Shown here: positions 8,921 through 19,438 of the stretch, piece after piece | Layout of the letters: each line of letters starts with the position of its first letter | Numbering within the stretch: the first letter of the stretch is position 1 | Assembly: GCA_024220525.1 (NCBI GenBank) | Contig: JAMYWO010000075.1 | Location: 126,100 to 162,786, forward strand | Direction: 5' to 3' | Length of the DNA stretch: 36,687 nt | Source: Cochliopodium minus | Taxonomy: Eukaryota; Discosea; Himatismenida; Cochliopodiidae | Position numbers and translations under genes: made by a program | The notes under the pieces: model-generated | The model's database searches: none | The model's input: the letters and a program-made list of their open reading frames with translations, nothing else | What the model was told of the DNA's origin: nothing

Positions 8921-9242
8921 TTTTTTTTTTTATAATTATTTGATAATTAAAATGCATTTTTTTAATTATTTGAGAATCTTCAAATATCTTAAATTCGGGA
9001 TGCGTACATTCGGGATACAATTCATCTCTTACAGAATTTAGAAAAATATACTTTATCAAATTTAATTCCATCATTTTATCTCTTTAATATTTGATAATTT
9101 AATCTCAATAAAAACCATTTGATAAGTAATATACATCCGATAATAAATATACAGATAATTTGAGATTATTGGCCATTTCCTACATCTCTAATGATATCAA
9201 ATGATATCATTCAAATTAAACAGCTTTGATAAATAAAATAAA
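8921..9242. other. Non-coding spacer
   Basis: AT-rich spacer with several TTTGATAAT-like short motifs. No gene seen. Confidence 0.4.
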
Positions 9243-9549
9243 ATGGAAAATCATTTGAAGGATGCATTAACTCAAAACAATCCAAAGATTGAATCAACAT
9301 TCGATATTGGGAAATTTACAATTACCTTCCCCAGCGATGCAGGCTATTTAGAATTTATCAGAAACAACATAGAATTTTTTACTTTCGATGGAAACATTTT
9401 TAGCAAAGAATGAAACTAATAAAAATGATAGAGAAAATGCTAACAAAGCGACATCAGAATTGACAAATATAAGGCAAAAGTTACCCAAAATTAAACTCTG
9501 GCCTATTCATCAAATATATATCCAATTAAACAAAACTTATACCAAATAA
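9243..9549 (+). pseudogene. Short broken ORF
   Basis: The ATG at 9243 opens 56 codons (ending NIFSKE). A one-base shift near 9400 leads into another open stretch that continues as LAKNETNKNDRENANK to TAA at 9549. Together they give about 100 codons of polar, helix-prone sequence. It lies just upstream of two copies of the GTGCATTTATATAAATGGGTC repeat. No family recognised. Confidence 0.3.
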
Positions 9550-9567
9550 CAAATTTATTAAATTTAA

Positions 9568-9633
9568 TTTTCTATAGTGCATTTATATAAATGGGTCATA
9601 TTTTCCAAATAGTGCATTTATATAAATGGGTCT
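9568..9633 (+). repeat. GTGCATTTATATAAATGGGTC repeat, copies 2 and 3
   Basis: Two close direct copies (9568-9599 and 9609-9633) of the sequence also found at 7095-7126. The three copies bound a 2.5-kb segment holding the lectin, PrimPol-fragment and hypothetical ORFs. Confidence 0.8.
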
Positions 9634-9929
9634 TTTTTTTTTCGCATCTCTTATTTTGCATAAATCAATGGAGAATAAATGGAATAAATTGATGTCAAAT
9701 TTGTAATTTTTCATAGTAATTTTACTGTATCTTTTTTTTGGATATCGTTCAACAAGATTTGGACTTATTGGGTAGATCAGATTGAAAANATAATACTGAA
9801 TATGAATCTAAATAAACATCGGCTTTCAAAGTATGATCTATTAAGGAGATGATTGAAAAACAAAAAGAAAAGATGAAAGATGATCAATGTATTTAAGCTA
9901 TAGCAAGGTATAAGATGATTCATATCAAA
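9634..9929. other. Spacer with one unresolved base
   Basis: No gene seen. Base 9789 is n, a possible scaffold join or an ambiguous call. Confidence 0.4.
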
Positions 9930-10367
9930 TTAAATTTTACCCTTCTTATTTTTAAAGCTCGAATATACAGATGCAGGACACATCACCGAAAATGAAGGCT
10001 CCTTTTCTTTAATGAAGCAATTGATAGCCAAATCAGAATCAATCCCTATGAAGGAAGAGATCTTCAACTTCATCTCATCCTTTTTATCCTTCTTCTCTTG
10101 TTTATGAATCGGGTATTTATGTCTAAGGCCAAGATTATCTTCTTTTTGCTTCAAATTTTTTTTTATATTTTTTTTTCAGCTATTTAAAAAAGAATTTTTA
10201 AATTGTTTTCATATTTGTGTTACAGATTCTTGTTTGCAATTCATTGCAAAATTCTCGATGAATTCATCCACTGTTTGATTTACTTGGATATCGAATGATG
10301 GTTCTTCATTGGTTAAAGTAATTACATAATCATCAATCTGGAAGGATTCAAAGAAGGATTGTTGCAT
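9930..10367 (-). CDS. Hypothetical small two-part protein
   Basis: An upstream frame from ATG 10367 encodes about 50 residues (YVITLTNEEPSFDIQVNQTV, then DEFIENFAMNCKQES). A downstream frame (9930-10154) encodes a Lys-rich stretch and a C-terminal ISSFIGIDSDLAINCFIKEK segment. They may be exons of one gene: a GT is present after CKQES at about 10220 and an AAATAG precedes 10178, but the joined frame is not clean. Both parts contain a similar EPSF motif. No family recognised. Confidence 0.3.
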
Positions 10368-10493
10368 TTTTTATTTTGGTTGAAAGATGAAGAAAATAAG
10401 CTCACTTTTTTTTTTTTTTTTATTTAATTTTTTACAAGAAAATATATTTTTGGAAAAAAATGATTTGAATTATAATAATACTTCTTTTGAGAT

Positions 10494-12240
10494 TTAAATA
10501 TCGAAACAAGGAAACCTTGCTTTAAAAGATTGATCGTTTTTGATGTGTTGAAGATTATCCAACAAAGAGATTACACCACACAAACCTTCAAAAAGAGAAT
10601 AAGGTCCTAAAATTAAAAGATAAAGTTAGTTTGTATTCATTTTGTTGATTTTTTTTTTTTTTTACTGTCAACATTCATTAAGTTGGATAAATTCTCCGAA
10701 ATGAACCATAAATACTTTTCTGCTCTTTCTAAATCATTTTTGTCATTTGAAACTTCATAAAGCTAAAATTTTGGAATGAAATTAATAAAAAAGATTTATG
10801 AATTGAAAAGTATTACTTTCAGAAAAAAGAAACTAACATTAAAAAACATTAAATTTTTTAAATACAATTTATTTATTCAAAAATATTTTACGCATTTCCA
10901 GAAATACCATGGCAAAGTTGGATTCCTTTTCTTAATAATCCATGTTCGTAAACATAATTTCCTATTGACTTGCTCTCTTGCATTAGCTTCTGTATTAAAT
11001 GTTCTTGATTAGATTCAAACTTGTAAAGAGCAGCTTTAATAAACAACAATCCCACACCCATTGCTAAAAATATTTAGTTTCAAAAAATAAAGAAATGGAA
11101 AGAATTTTACATCCGTGACAAAATTGAACTAACAAAACAATATTTAAAATAATGTTGAAAATTTTTTTCAAAATCAAACCATAATCAGCTGTTGTTGCGT
11201 CTTCTCTTGAAGGAAAATTTCTTTTTGGAAAAAAAAAAAAGTAAAATCACAAAAATAAATAAAATAAACATTTTTACCCATTTTCAAATTTAGTTTTAAG
11301 CAAGAAAAAAAGGGTATTAACAATTTTTTCCTCATATAAAAGTATTTTTTCTTTTCCTAAAGGACCATCTTCATTCATATTTCCGTATTCTTTCTCCATT
11401 TCAAGCCATTCTAGAATAATTTTGCAAATACCACTTACACCATGTGCAGCACCCAAATATTTTTTGTTGTGCCACTCATACATCAAGTAATCTTTTTCCA
11501 AAGAAACTTCTACTATCTTGGTGGCTACTTTTCTACTTAAATTTCTCAAAACTTTTCTATCAGGGTAATATTTTGACAAGAACAACAAGGAATAAAGATA
11601 TCCTGACCTAAAAAAAAAATGTAAATAAATTTTTTTTTTTAAAATTGATTAAACAAATATTAAATTACCTTCCATATAACAATTCTTGGCATGCACTATC
11701 AGAAAAACAGTCTTTTTGTATTTCCAAAACTTTTTTAAAATAATCTTCTTTCTCATTTATCAATTCTTTGGGGCAAAATTTTTCGTACGAAATAAGCGAT
11801 AATCCAAGACTGTATATACCAACATTCCCCTCCAGAAATGATAATTCTTTTTTTTTTTTTTAAGCAATGCAGATAATTCAAATTTTGGAGATTTCTTTTG
11901 AATATTTTGTACCTCTATCAAGATCTTTTGACAAGGATCGTTTGAAATAGAAAATACTTTTATCGAAATAGTTCTTTTTATCATTTTCATTTTTCGAATT
12001 CTCGAAAAGCTGGAGATATGTCAATGATTTTCCTGCTTCTCCAACATAAATTGATCCTTTTTTGCTATATTTTGGATAAAATAAGATTGCAATAAGTAAA
12101 GGGGGTTACAATTTTAGGTTATTTGACTCTTCCATTTTTTTATGGAGAATAACTGAAAAATTTGAAAGATTGATTGATTGAAAGCCATCCAAGAAAGAAA
12201 CATCAAAATAATTTTTAATTTTAACACTCTTCCTTTTCAT
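10494..12240 (-). CDS. lancl: LanC-like protein (LANCL)
   Basis: Nine exons (12240-12110, 12064-11913, 11846-11669, 11607-11278, 11220-11180, 11128-11111, 11063-10892, 10762-10666, 10606-10494) give about 410 aa, the usual LANCL length. Family motifs appear in order: SIYVGEAGKSL, ELSFLEGNVGIYSL, EWHNKKYLGAAHGVSGI (GAAHG), VQFCHGSMGVG, LCHGISGNA and, at the end, PYSLFEGLCGVI with ARFPCFDI. The two CHG motifs supply the zinc ligands (Cys, Cys, His) and a catalytic His. LANCL enzymes add glutathione to dehydroamino acids in damaged proteins. One 18-nt exon encodes just VQFCHG. The exon 7-8 junction (10892/10762) is one base out of frame; one more T at the start of exon 8 would fix it, so an indel is likely there. 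Confidence 0.88.
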
Positions 12241-12322
12241 TGAAGTTGAATAAATTTGTTGGAATAAAAGTTTTATGATTTCAATTTTTATTTATTTATT
12301 TTTATTGAAGAAATTTTTTTTT

Positions 12323-14284
12323 CTATATTTTAATTCCAAGGTAATAATCCAAGTTAGGGACACCCTGGATAGCAGAATCAAGCTCAACATAATCAAAAGG
12401 ATCACGAGGATCAATCTCATCCTCCTCTTCCTCAACATACTGATTCTGATAGCTCTTCCTGTTGTTGTTCTTGTTGTAGTTGGAAACAGGCTTAGGAGAA
12501 GGAACACGAGGAACAGGCTGAGCAATGCTAGGAGTATTATTAGGACGCTCGGGATCATTCAAGTAGTTTTCGGAGAACTGTTTCACCATGGCACTGTCAA
12601 TAGACTTTGCCAAAATCTCAGGATGTCTTGTGGTGAGATGCTTTTGAATGAAACCTTCTGCTTTGAAGGCTTTTGTACAAAGTCTGCACTTGTACTTCTC
12701 TTCTCCCATCTTGTTGATGTTATCCCCCAAAAACAAGGAGGTGATCTCTTCGGTGGCCTTCTTTCCAGTGATGACAAAAGGGTTCTTGAGATGATCAAGT
12801 TTGAAATAAAAGTTGTTATCAAAGGTGTCTGTGATCTTGTTTGTGTTTGGTGATTCTTCTTGTTTGGGAGAAGAGCGGATGAAAACTTTTCCAGTGTTGA
12901 AGACGAGTTCTTCTTCATCAATAAACCCTTTGAGGCTGTAATAACAAAAGTAGTGGACACGTCTCAAATAATAGACCAAACGATCAAGAAAGTCTACATC
13001 AGTGTCACTTTCTCTTCTAAACAAAACAGGGTTTTGATTCTCCGAGAAAGTATTTCTCAAACTATCCAATTTCGAAATCAAAATTTGAGATTGCTTGATA
13101 TCCTTACCAATTCTTTCAGGAGAAGCAAAAATAGGATTGGCTTGTTTAATAGGTCTGATCTTAGGAGTATAATGAGCCAAACTGATTTTGTAACCAGTCC
13201 TAATCTCCCTTTCATTCAAGTGTTTAAGAACCAATGCAGCTTGCTCTTCAGTAGCATAAGAAGCCCAACCCTGTCTAGTCCAGCCTCTTTTCTCAGTAGG
13301 ATTAGAAAGAGTGAGTTTCAAAAGAGGAGCCTCCTCAACAGAGTTCAAAAAACTGAAAACTTCATCCTTGAAGCAATTGGGGTGAACTGTGCTAATAAAT
13401 AAAGTATGAGGTGGATGCGCAAGAAAATTGATCGTTTCTGTCTCTCCTGATGGTGTTTCGATAGATGGCTCGGGGTTTTGCAAGAGGACTTCTAATTGGT
13501 TGGAATCATCTTCGTAGTTCTCCACCTCATTGATCTCTTGGCTCTTTTGATATTCCTCTGGGAAATTTTGCTTGTAAAATTCGATATATCTTTCGAAATC
13601 GAGAGGTGGGACCACCAATCTATTCTCCTCTATCTCCTTGTTGAAATGAGAGGCATTATTTCTTATTTTATCGATCAGATCGTTATATGTTTTGGAGAGA
13701 TAATTTGGCTCGTATCTTTCCCTGAACCATTCCTTATCCTTGTTATTTCTGAAGAAATTCATGGACATTCTTCTCATATATTCTTCCTTATATTCCTTAT
13801 ATCTTCTATGTGATTCCTCTGTTGACATTTCATCTCCTTGGAAGCTCATATACAAATCATACACTTTTAATGGACCCTCATAGATATCGAAATTGGAGGT
13901 TGAGTTTCTATTTCTGTTGTTGTTGTTTGAATATTTGTTGTTTCCTTTGCTATATCTCCCTCTATTATTCCCTCCTCCCCTTCTATCATCTCTATTATTC
14001 TGATAATCTCTCCTATTGTCGTTTCTTCTGTAATTGTTTGTTGATCTATTGTTATTGAAATTATCTTCCCTCTCATCATCGTATCTTCTTTTTTTATAGG
14101 ATGAATTTGGTGATCTATCTCTTGATTTGCTTTTTCTCTTTCTATCTCTTTCTGGCTCTCTGTCTAAAATAATATTTCATTTGAAATATTGTTTATTATT
14201 AATTTTTTTTCTTGAATGAATAACTTTACCATTTCTGTTTGATTTATAAATGTTTGAATTATAATTTATATAATCATCACTCAT
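12323..14284 (-). CDS. srrt: ARS2/SERRATE RNA effector protein
   Basis: Two exons (14284-14230 and 14163-12323; 66-nt GT-AG intron) encode 631 aa. Residues 1-117 are Arg/Asp/Asn-rich and disordered (DREPERDRKRKSKSRDRSP). From 120 on comes the SERRATE/ARS2 N-terminal domain (YMSFQGDEMSTEESHRRYKE, then MNFFRNNKDKEWFRERY). An RRM-like domain spans about 271-353 (TLFISTVHP, GWASYATEEQAALVL). A Leu-rich segment with VDFLDRLVYYLRRVHYFCYY follows, then a C2H2 finger at 510-532 (YKCRLCTKAFKAEGFIQKHL) and an acidic, Pro-rich C-terminal tail. ARS2 links the nuclear cap-binding complex to RNA processing, small-RNA biogenesis and decay. The downstream LANCL gene starts 83 bases away. Confidence 0.92.
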
Positions 14285-14653
14285 CTAAAAATAAATGTAT
14301 TAATTCTTTGTATCAAGTCATAATGTTGAAAATTTCTTGCCTTTTCAAAAACAATTTTTTTTATTTTTTTCTCTGATTAAAACAATTTTTAATAATTTTG
14401 ATTCTACACAAAAAATGATAAATTAAGCAGTCATAATGATTTAAAATCTTTGTGAATTCTTTTTTTGTTTTAAATACCTTATTTTTTCTTCACTTTTTTC
14501 AAAAAGATCTTGAGAAGATAAGTTTAAAAAAAAATTTGAAAAGCTCAACTTTTTTTCTTCATCTCGATTCTTTTTGTAAGTTAATATCAATATAAAATAA
14601 AAAAAATTGAAGAATATTTCAAAAAAAAAAAAGAAAAAGAAAAAAGAAAAGAA
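14285..14653. other. Intergenic region between divergent genes
   Basis: AT-rich spacer between ARS2 (minus) and the partial plus-strand gene, so it probably holds both promoters. No defined element is seen. Confidence 0.4.
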
Positions 14654-14919
14654 ATGAAATCAGGGGAAATCGAAGAATTAATCTTCAGAATATTCATTGA
14701 AAAGAACGAAAGTTTTGGAATTGAAGAAAGTATAGATTTGGTGACCGCATTAAAGAATGAGAAATTAATAAAAACAAAATATGATCTCCTCAATTTTTTG
14801 CCTTTCATCCATCTCAATAAAATTGAATCCCCCAAAATAAATGAAAAAAAGAGCGAAATATATAAATTTTCAATGAATCTTTTCAATATGATCTCCTCTT
14901 TGATTGGAGAATTTATAAA
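14654..14919 (+). CDS. N-terminal fragment of unknown protein, cut by gap
   Basis: The ATG at 14654 follows an A-rich leader. It opens 88 codons of helix-rich sequence (EIEELIFRIFIEKNE, IDLVTALKNEKLIKTKYDLL, FSMNLFNMISSLIGEF). The frame runs into the N gap at 14920. The protein starts without a signal peptide and has no recognised motif. Confidence 0.45.
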
Positions 14920-15574
14920 NNNNNNNNNNNNNNNNNNNNNNNNNNNNNNNNNNNNNNNNNNNNNNNNNNNNNNNNNNNNNNNNNNNNNNNNNNNNNNNNN
15001 NNNNNNNNNNNNNNNNNNNNNNNNNNNNNNNNNNNNNNNNNNNNNNNNNNNNNNNNNNNNNNNNNNNNNNNNNNNNNNNNNNNNNNNNNNNNNNNNNNNN
15101 NNNNNNNNNNNNNNNNNNNNNNNNNNNNNNNNNNNNNNNNNNNNNNNNNNNNNNNNNNNNNNNNNNNNNNNNNNNNNNNNNNNNNNNNNNNNNNNNNNNN
15201 NNNNNNNNNNNNNNNNNNNNNNNNNNNNNNNNNNNNNNNNNNNNNNNNNNNNNNNNNNNNNNNNNNNNNNNNNNNNNNNNNNNNNNNNNNNNNNNNNNNN
15301 NNNNNNNNNNNNNNNNNNNNNNNNNNNNNNNNNNNNNNNNNNNNNNNNNNNNNNNNNNNNNNNNNNNNNNNNNNNNNNNNNNNNNNNNNNNNNNNNNNNN
15401 NNNNNNNNNNNNNNNNNNNNNNNNNNNNNNNNNNNNNNNNNNNNNNNNNNNNNNNNNNNNNNNNNNNNNNNNNNNNNNNNNNNNNNNNNNNNNNNNNNNN
15501 NNNNNNNNNNNNNNNNNNNNNNNNNNNNNNNNNNNNNNNNNNNNNNNNNNNNNNNNNNNNNNNNNNNNNNNNNN
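14920..15574. other. Assembly gap (655 N)
   Basis: A run of N. The right edge is an A-T7 microsatellite, which probably caused the break; the gap length may be an estimate. Confidence 0.98.
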
Positions 15575-15649
15575 TTTATTTTTTTATTTTTTTATTTTTT
15601 TATTTTTTTATTTTTTTATTTTTTTATTTTTTTATTTTTTTATTTTTTG
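15575..15649 (+). repeat. Period-8 A-T7 microsatellite
   Basis: Tandem ATTTTTTT units, probably within an intron because an exon begins after the TAG at 15655. The same array occurs at 21177-21250 beside another n. Confidence 0.9.
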
Positions 15650-15655
15650 AAATAG

Positions 15656-15899
15656 AATTGTTTCTGATTCTTATGATCCTAATTGGAAACAAAGTTGTGG
15701 TATCAAAAGATCTAGGTGTTACAACGAAAACATAGAGGAAGACAGGCCCCACATTGAAGCTAGTCCCATCAACGCGTTTTGGTGGCTTTTTTCACTGTCT
15801 TCTTGCTTTCTCATCATCGGCTTTTCGATTCTCATCTTCTGGAAATGGAAAAAGGCTCCCAATGACATGAAATTAAAATCTAAAAACAGATTCAAGTGA
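15656..15899 (+). CDS. C-terminal exon of a single-pass membrane protein
   Basis: The exon starts after a T-rich tract ending TAG and runs 81 codons to TGA at 15897-15899. An extracellular-type part (SYDPNWKQSCGIKRSRC) with two Cys and an acidic stretch precedes one hydrophobic helix (WWLFSLSSCFLIIGFSILIF) and a short basic tail (WKWKKAP, KLKSKNRFK), the layout of a type I membrane protein. The N-terminal part is in or before the gap. It may belong to the fragment at 14654, but this cannot be shown. Confidence 0.55.
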
Positions 15900-16285
15900 T
15901 TAACTCCTCCCTTTCTTTTATTCTTTTCGGATAAAATGAAGTATTTGGATTCTCTCTTTTTGTTTTTATTTATTTTGTTTCAATAAAAAAAAAAAATTTG
16001 ATTAAAAAAGAAAAAGAAGAGTTGTTATTAGCTCTTTTTCTTTCAAACTGTAAGACAATCAATAGAAATAAGTCTACAAAGTTTTGATAGACCTGTCTAA
16101 AACTAACTTTGTTAGCGGATATTGATTTATTACTTTTGAACATCTCTAAAAGTTTTGAAACCAATAGAGGTTTTAAAACCAAAAGAAATTCTTTGAATCT
16201 ATTTGGTTGTTCTTCACATCTAGCTGGGATTTGAAAGGGAGTTTAAAATAAAAAAATTAATAATTTAATAATTTGAAAAAAAAAA
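15900..16285. other. Intergenic spacer with diverged hairpin element
   Basis: No gene seen. It contains the inverted, diverged hairpin repeat copy B at 16091-16147. Confidence 0.4.
16091..16147 (-). repeat. Dispersed hairpin element, copy B (diverged)
   Basis: Read on minus, it contains AGATGTTCAAAA, then AATATCCGCTAACAAAGTT and AGACAGGTCTA, matching the right half and outer end of copies A and C. The left inner arm is shortened. Confidence 0.6.
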
Positions 16286-18206
16286 ATGATTTCCTCACTA
16301 ACAATCACTAATTTCTTTATTATATTCTGCTATATTTCATCTTTTTATTCCAGCCCTTCATCAGATTATTATAATGCTGGGGTGGTAGAATTTGCACCAA
16401 CTTTTTCCTTTCAAAATGTGACAAAATCACAAGCGATAGGAATTATGGTAAAAATTTCATAATAAAGAGAAAGAGAATGAAAATTCTTAAAAAGATACTA
16501 TTTGAAAAGATGAAAAATTTAGATTCATATGAACAATTTATATCAAAATCAAAAGAGAATGATACTCAAATAATAGTGTTCCCAGGCAAATAAAAATAAA
16601 AATTTTTAATTTTAAATAATTTCGCTTAAAATTTTTAAAAATTAATAATAAATATTGAATTCAATTAATTTAAACAGAATATGGATTGTACGGATCATAT
16701 TTCTTATCAAGAGATTCTCTATTACCATACTTGGAAGAGATACCAAATCCATCAATAGATAGTTTGTGTAACAAAAAGAACACAGGAGAAGTGTTAGGAA
16801 GAATGGCATGCATTGCAAAGAAGTACAACATCATTTTGGTTGTCAACATGGGGGAGGTGGTGTATTGCAATGGAAGTGTGAGTGGGTGTCCTGTTGATGG
16901 AAGGTTTCAATACAACACCAATGTTGCAATTGGCGAAAATGGACAATTATTGGCCAAATATCATAAAACGTAAAAAAAAAAAAAAATCAAAAATCAAAAA
17001 TAAAAATTTATAATCCAAATATAATAAAATTATAAATTAAATTAGTTAATAAAAAAATAATTAAAAGTAAAATAAGTTAGTAGATAAAAAAAATTTAATA
17101 AATTTTAATCAATAAAAATAAAAATTCAAAAATAAATTCAAAAAAAAATTAATAAATTAAACTCTCGATAGAAATTTGTATTTCGAACCTTATTGGAACA
17201 AAGGAGACGGAGTGGGAGTTTATTTTAAGACAAGTTTTGGAGTGGAGGTAGGAATGATGATTTGCTTCGATATAATGTTTCCAGAACCTCAAACCTCGTT
17301 AAAGAAACAAGGGATAACCCACTTTGCCTTTTCTTCTTGGTGGGTGAATATCATTCAAGGTCCTCCTTTGATGACTGCAACTCAATCTCAACAGTCTTGG
17401 GCTTTCAATAATAATCTTACTTTAATGGCAAGTGGTATTGGTTTAAACTATGCTTCATCGGGGAGGTAAAGTTTTTATTTATTTAAAGTTTTATATTAAT
17501 AGTTGTATTTTAAATTTTTTTTTATTTTTTATAATTGATTTAAATTTATAGTGGAATTTATGAAGGTGATGGATCTTTTGTTTCTTTTTTTAACCCAACT
17601 TTCACATCTCAAAGCAGGTTAATCACAAAAAGAGTTTCCATTAATAATCAAAGGAATTCAGAAAAAATTTATGAAGAAAAGAAAATGGATATAAGGAAAG
17701 ATCAAAAAAAAATATATAAATTTAATGATTTGAAGTTTAAAACATTCGACAACAACATCCCTTTTCTTGCAGTAAAAGGTAGCTCTTCTAAAATTTCGCT
17801 TCAAAATGGAAATTTAACTTGTAACGCAGAATACAAAATATCTAACCTTTCAACCCTTATTTCTCAGCTTTATGCATTGGTTTCTTTCAATGGAGATTAT
17901 ATTGTGAATAACCAGACATTATTTCCTTTACAACTTTGTGCTATTGCAAAATGCGAAAATCAAACAAAGGAAAGCTGTTCTCTTTATTCTTTTGTTAGCG
18001 AAACAAAATTTGATTATTTCAGTGTATCTGGTAATTTTAATTTGAATGGAGAAATGATTTCGATGGCAGCTGGAAATAATCTCACCATTTTCGAATCTAA
18101 ATTTTTGCACACTTCAATTAATGGAGAAATTTTCACTCTCAAATCTTCTCCTCTATTCAAAAATGAGTATTTAATGAATGCTTGTTTGTGGAATGTAATT
18201 TGGTAA
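16286..18206 (+). CDS. Vanin/biotinidase-type nitrilase-superfamily amidase
   Basis: Five exons (16286-16447, 16495-16585, 16678-16969, 17172-17465, 17552-18206) encode 497 aa, close to the usual vanin/biotinidase length. Residues 1-24 are a hydrophobic signal peptide (FFIIFCYISSFYSS). The nitrilase catalytic triad is complete: Glu in VFPEYGLYG, Lys in LLAKYHKT and Cys in GMMICFDIMF. SWWVNIIQG and QQSWAFNNN follow, as in the vanin subfamily. The C-terminal vanin-like beta domain is rich in Cys and Asn. Family members cleave pantetheine or biocytin amides, secreted or at the cell surface. The second intron (16586-16677) begins GC rather than GT, and the codon it splits is that of the catalytic Glu. 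Confidence 0.88.
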
Positions 18207-18257
18207 ATGAAGATGGGGAAATAATAAATTAAAAAAATCTTTTTTGTAATTTTCAAT

Positions 18258-18921
18258 TCAATTTAATAATTTTTGGCTTGTAATCTTATTTACAAAAATA
18301 TAAGACTTTCTTACAAAATTAGCAAAAGAAACAAACAACAACATTCTTAATCCATATTGAAACTGGCTTTCAAATGTCTGAATTTTTCCCTTAACAAACT
18401 CTAAAACTTCACTTAACAAAAAGGGAAGAAACTTAATATTTTTTTCACGATATTTCTTTGAAAGATCTTTGAGTTCATTTTTGAAGAGATTATAAGCAGG
18501 GTGCATCCCAAAAAGGTCATCGAACGAAACGTCTGTCTTGTTGCTGTACCTTTTGCAAAAATTTCTGCATTTGTTCTTCAAATCAACAGATTGGAGTTTA
18601 ACCAAATCCCACTTGCTCATAAGATTTTCTTCTTGTGCTAAAAAAATAAAAAAATAAAAAAAATAAAAAAATAAAAAATAAATGAAAAAAAAATAAAAAA
18701 TAAAAAATAAATCAAAATGAAAAAAATAAATAAAAAAATATTTGGTTACAATCAGAACAATAAACGGAAGGATAATCAGGGTCATAGTTTGTCCAAGCAA
18801 CAACAAAGTTTTGGTACTTTAAGGGAGGATCAGAAACGATCTTTCCGAGTACCTGACCATACCTCCAGTCCATCCTCCTCTTCTCCTGAGAGGGTTTGTT
18901 GGGATCCACATAAGTGATAGG
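18258..18921 (-). CDS. Unknown protein, C-terminal part, cut at n
   Basis: Two exons (18921-18750 and 18637-18258; intron 18638-18749 is T/A microsatellite-rich). The first encodes PITYVDPNKPSQEKRRMDWR, then YGQVLGKIVSDPPLKYQNF and YDPDYPSVYCSD. The second is helical, with Cys (KNKCRNFCKRYSNKTD) and a C-terminal QFQYGLRMLLFVSFANFV segment. The reading frame is open up to the n at 18922, so the N-terminus is missing. No family recognised. Confidence 0.5.
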
Positions 18922-18967
18922 NAAAAAAGTTCAATCAAACTCATCCATTATTTTTTCCTTCAATTAG

Positions 18968-19210
18968 CACTCTAAAAGGGGAATGCTTTCTTATGCAAAC
19001 AGTGGACCAAACTCGAACGGAAGCCAATTTTTTATTACCTATGCTAAATCTCCTCATCTTAACGGACATTACACCATTTTTGGACAAGTTATTCATGGTT
19101 TTGAAACTTTGGATAACATGGAAAAACAACCTGTCAACAACTTAGACAGGCCTTTGACTCCCATCATTCTTGAAAAAGTAACTATACATGCTAATCCTCT
19201 TGCTAATTGA
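18968..19210 (+). CDS. ppil3: PPIL3-type cyclophilin, C-terminal part
   Basis: An exon beginning after CAATTAG at 18967 encodes HSKRGMLSYANSGPNSNGSQ, then FFITYAKSPHLNGHYTIFGQ and VIHGFETLDN, ending with VTIHANPLAN. This is the second half of a cyclophilin peptidyl-prolyl isomerase. The ending (LEKVTIHANP) and the spacing fit PPIL3, a spliceosome-associated cyclophilin. The N-terminal exons, with the catalytic Arg and Phe region, are not found upstream: the n at 18922 and a minus-strand gene occupy the place. The scaffold join probably removed them. Confidence 0.85.
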   Translation, partial: HSKRGMLSYANSGPNSNGSQFFITYAKSPHLNGHYTIFGQVIHGFETLDNMEKQPVNNLDRPLTPIILEKVTIHANPLAN

Positions 19211-19438
19211 TCTAATCAACTTTTTCTCTTCAACTTTTGTAAAAACCTCTTATAGAAATCCTCTTTATTCCTATTAAAAAATTTTTTTTTTATTCGAAAT
19301 AATTTTACTGGTTCAAACAAAGGAGTTCTTTTGAACATTATTTATAGTTATATTCTAGTTTTATTCAACTTTGTTTCTTTATGATTTTGAAGTGTATTTT
19401 GTGAGACGTGTTTTAATTAAAAATAAAAAATAAAAAAA

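Noticed and set aside
11848-11861. A14 run in LANCL as a frameshift error
   Set aside because: A GT-AG intron (11912-11847) spans the run and joins DRELSFLEG in frame, so no frameshift is needed there.
12860-14058. Plus-strand ORFs opposite ARS2
   Set aside because: They are antisense shadows of a well-supported coding frame with RRM and C2H2 finger.
18638-18749. Hydrophobic Phe/Tyr-rich segment in the minus frame as a membrane helix
   Set aside because: It is translation of a T/A microsatellite inside a GT-AG intron.
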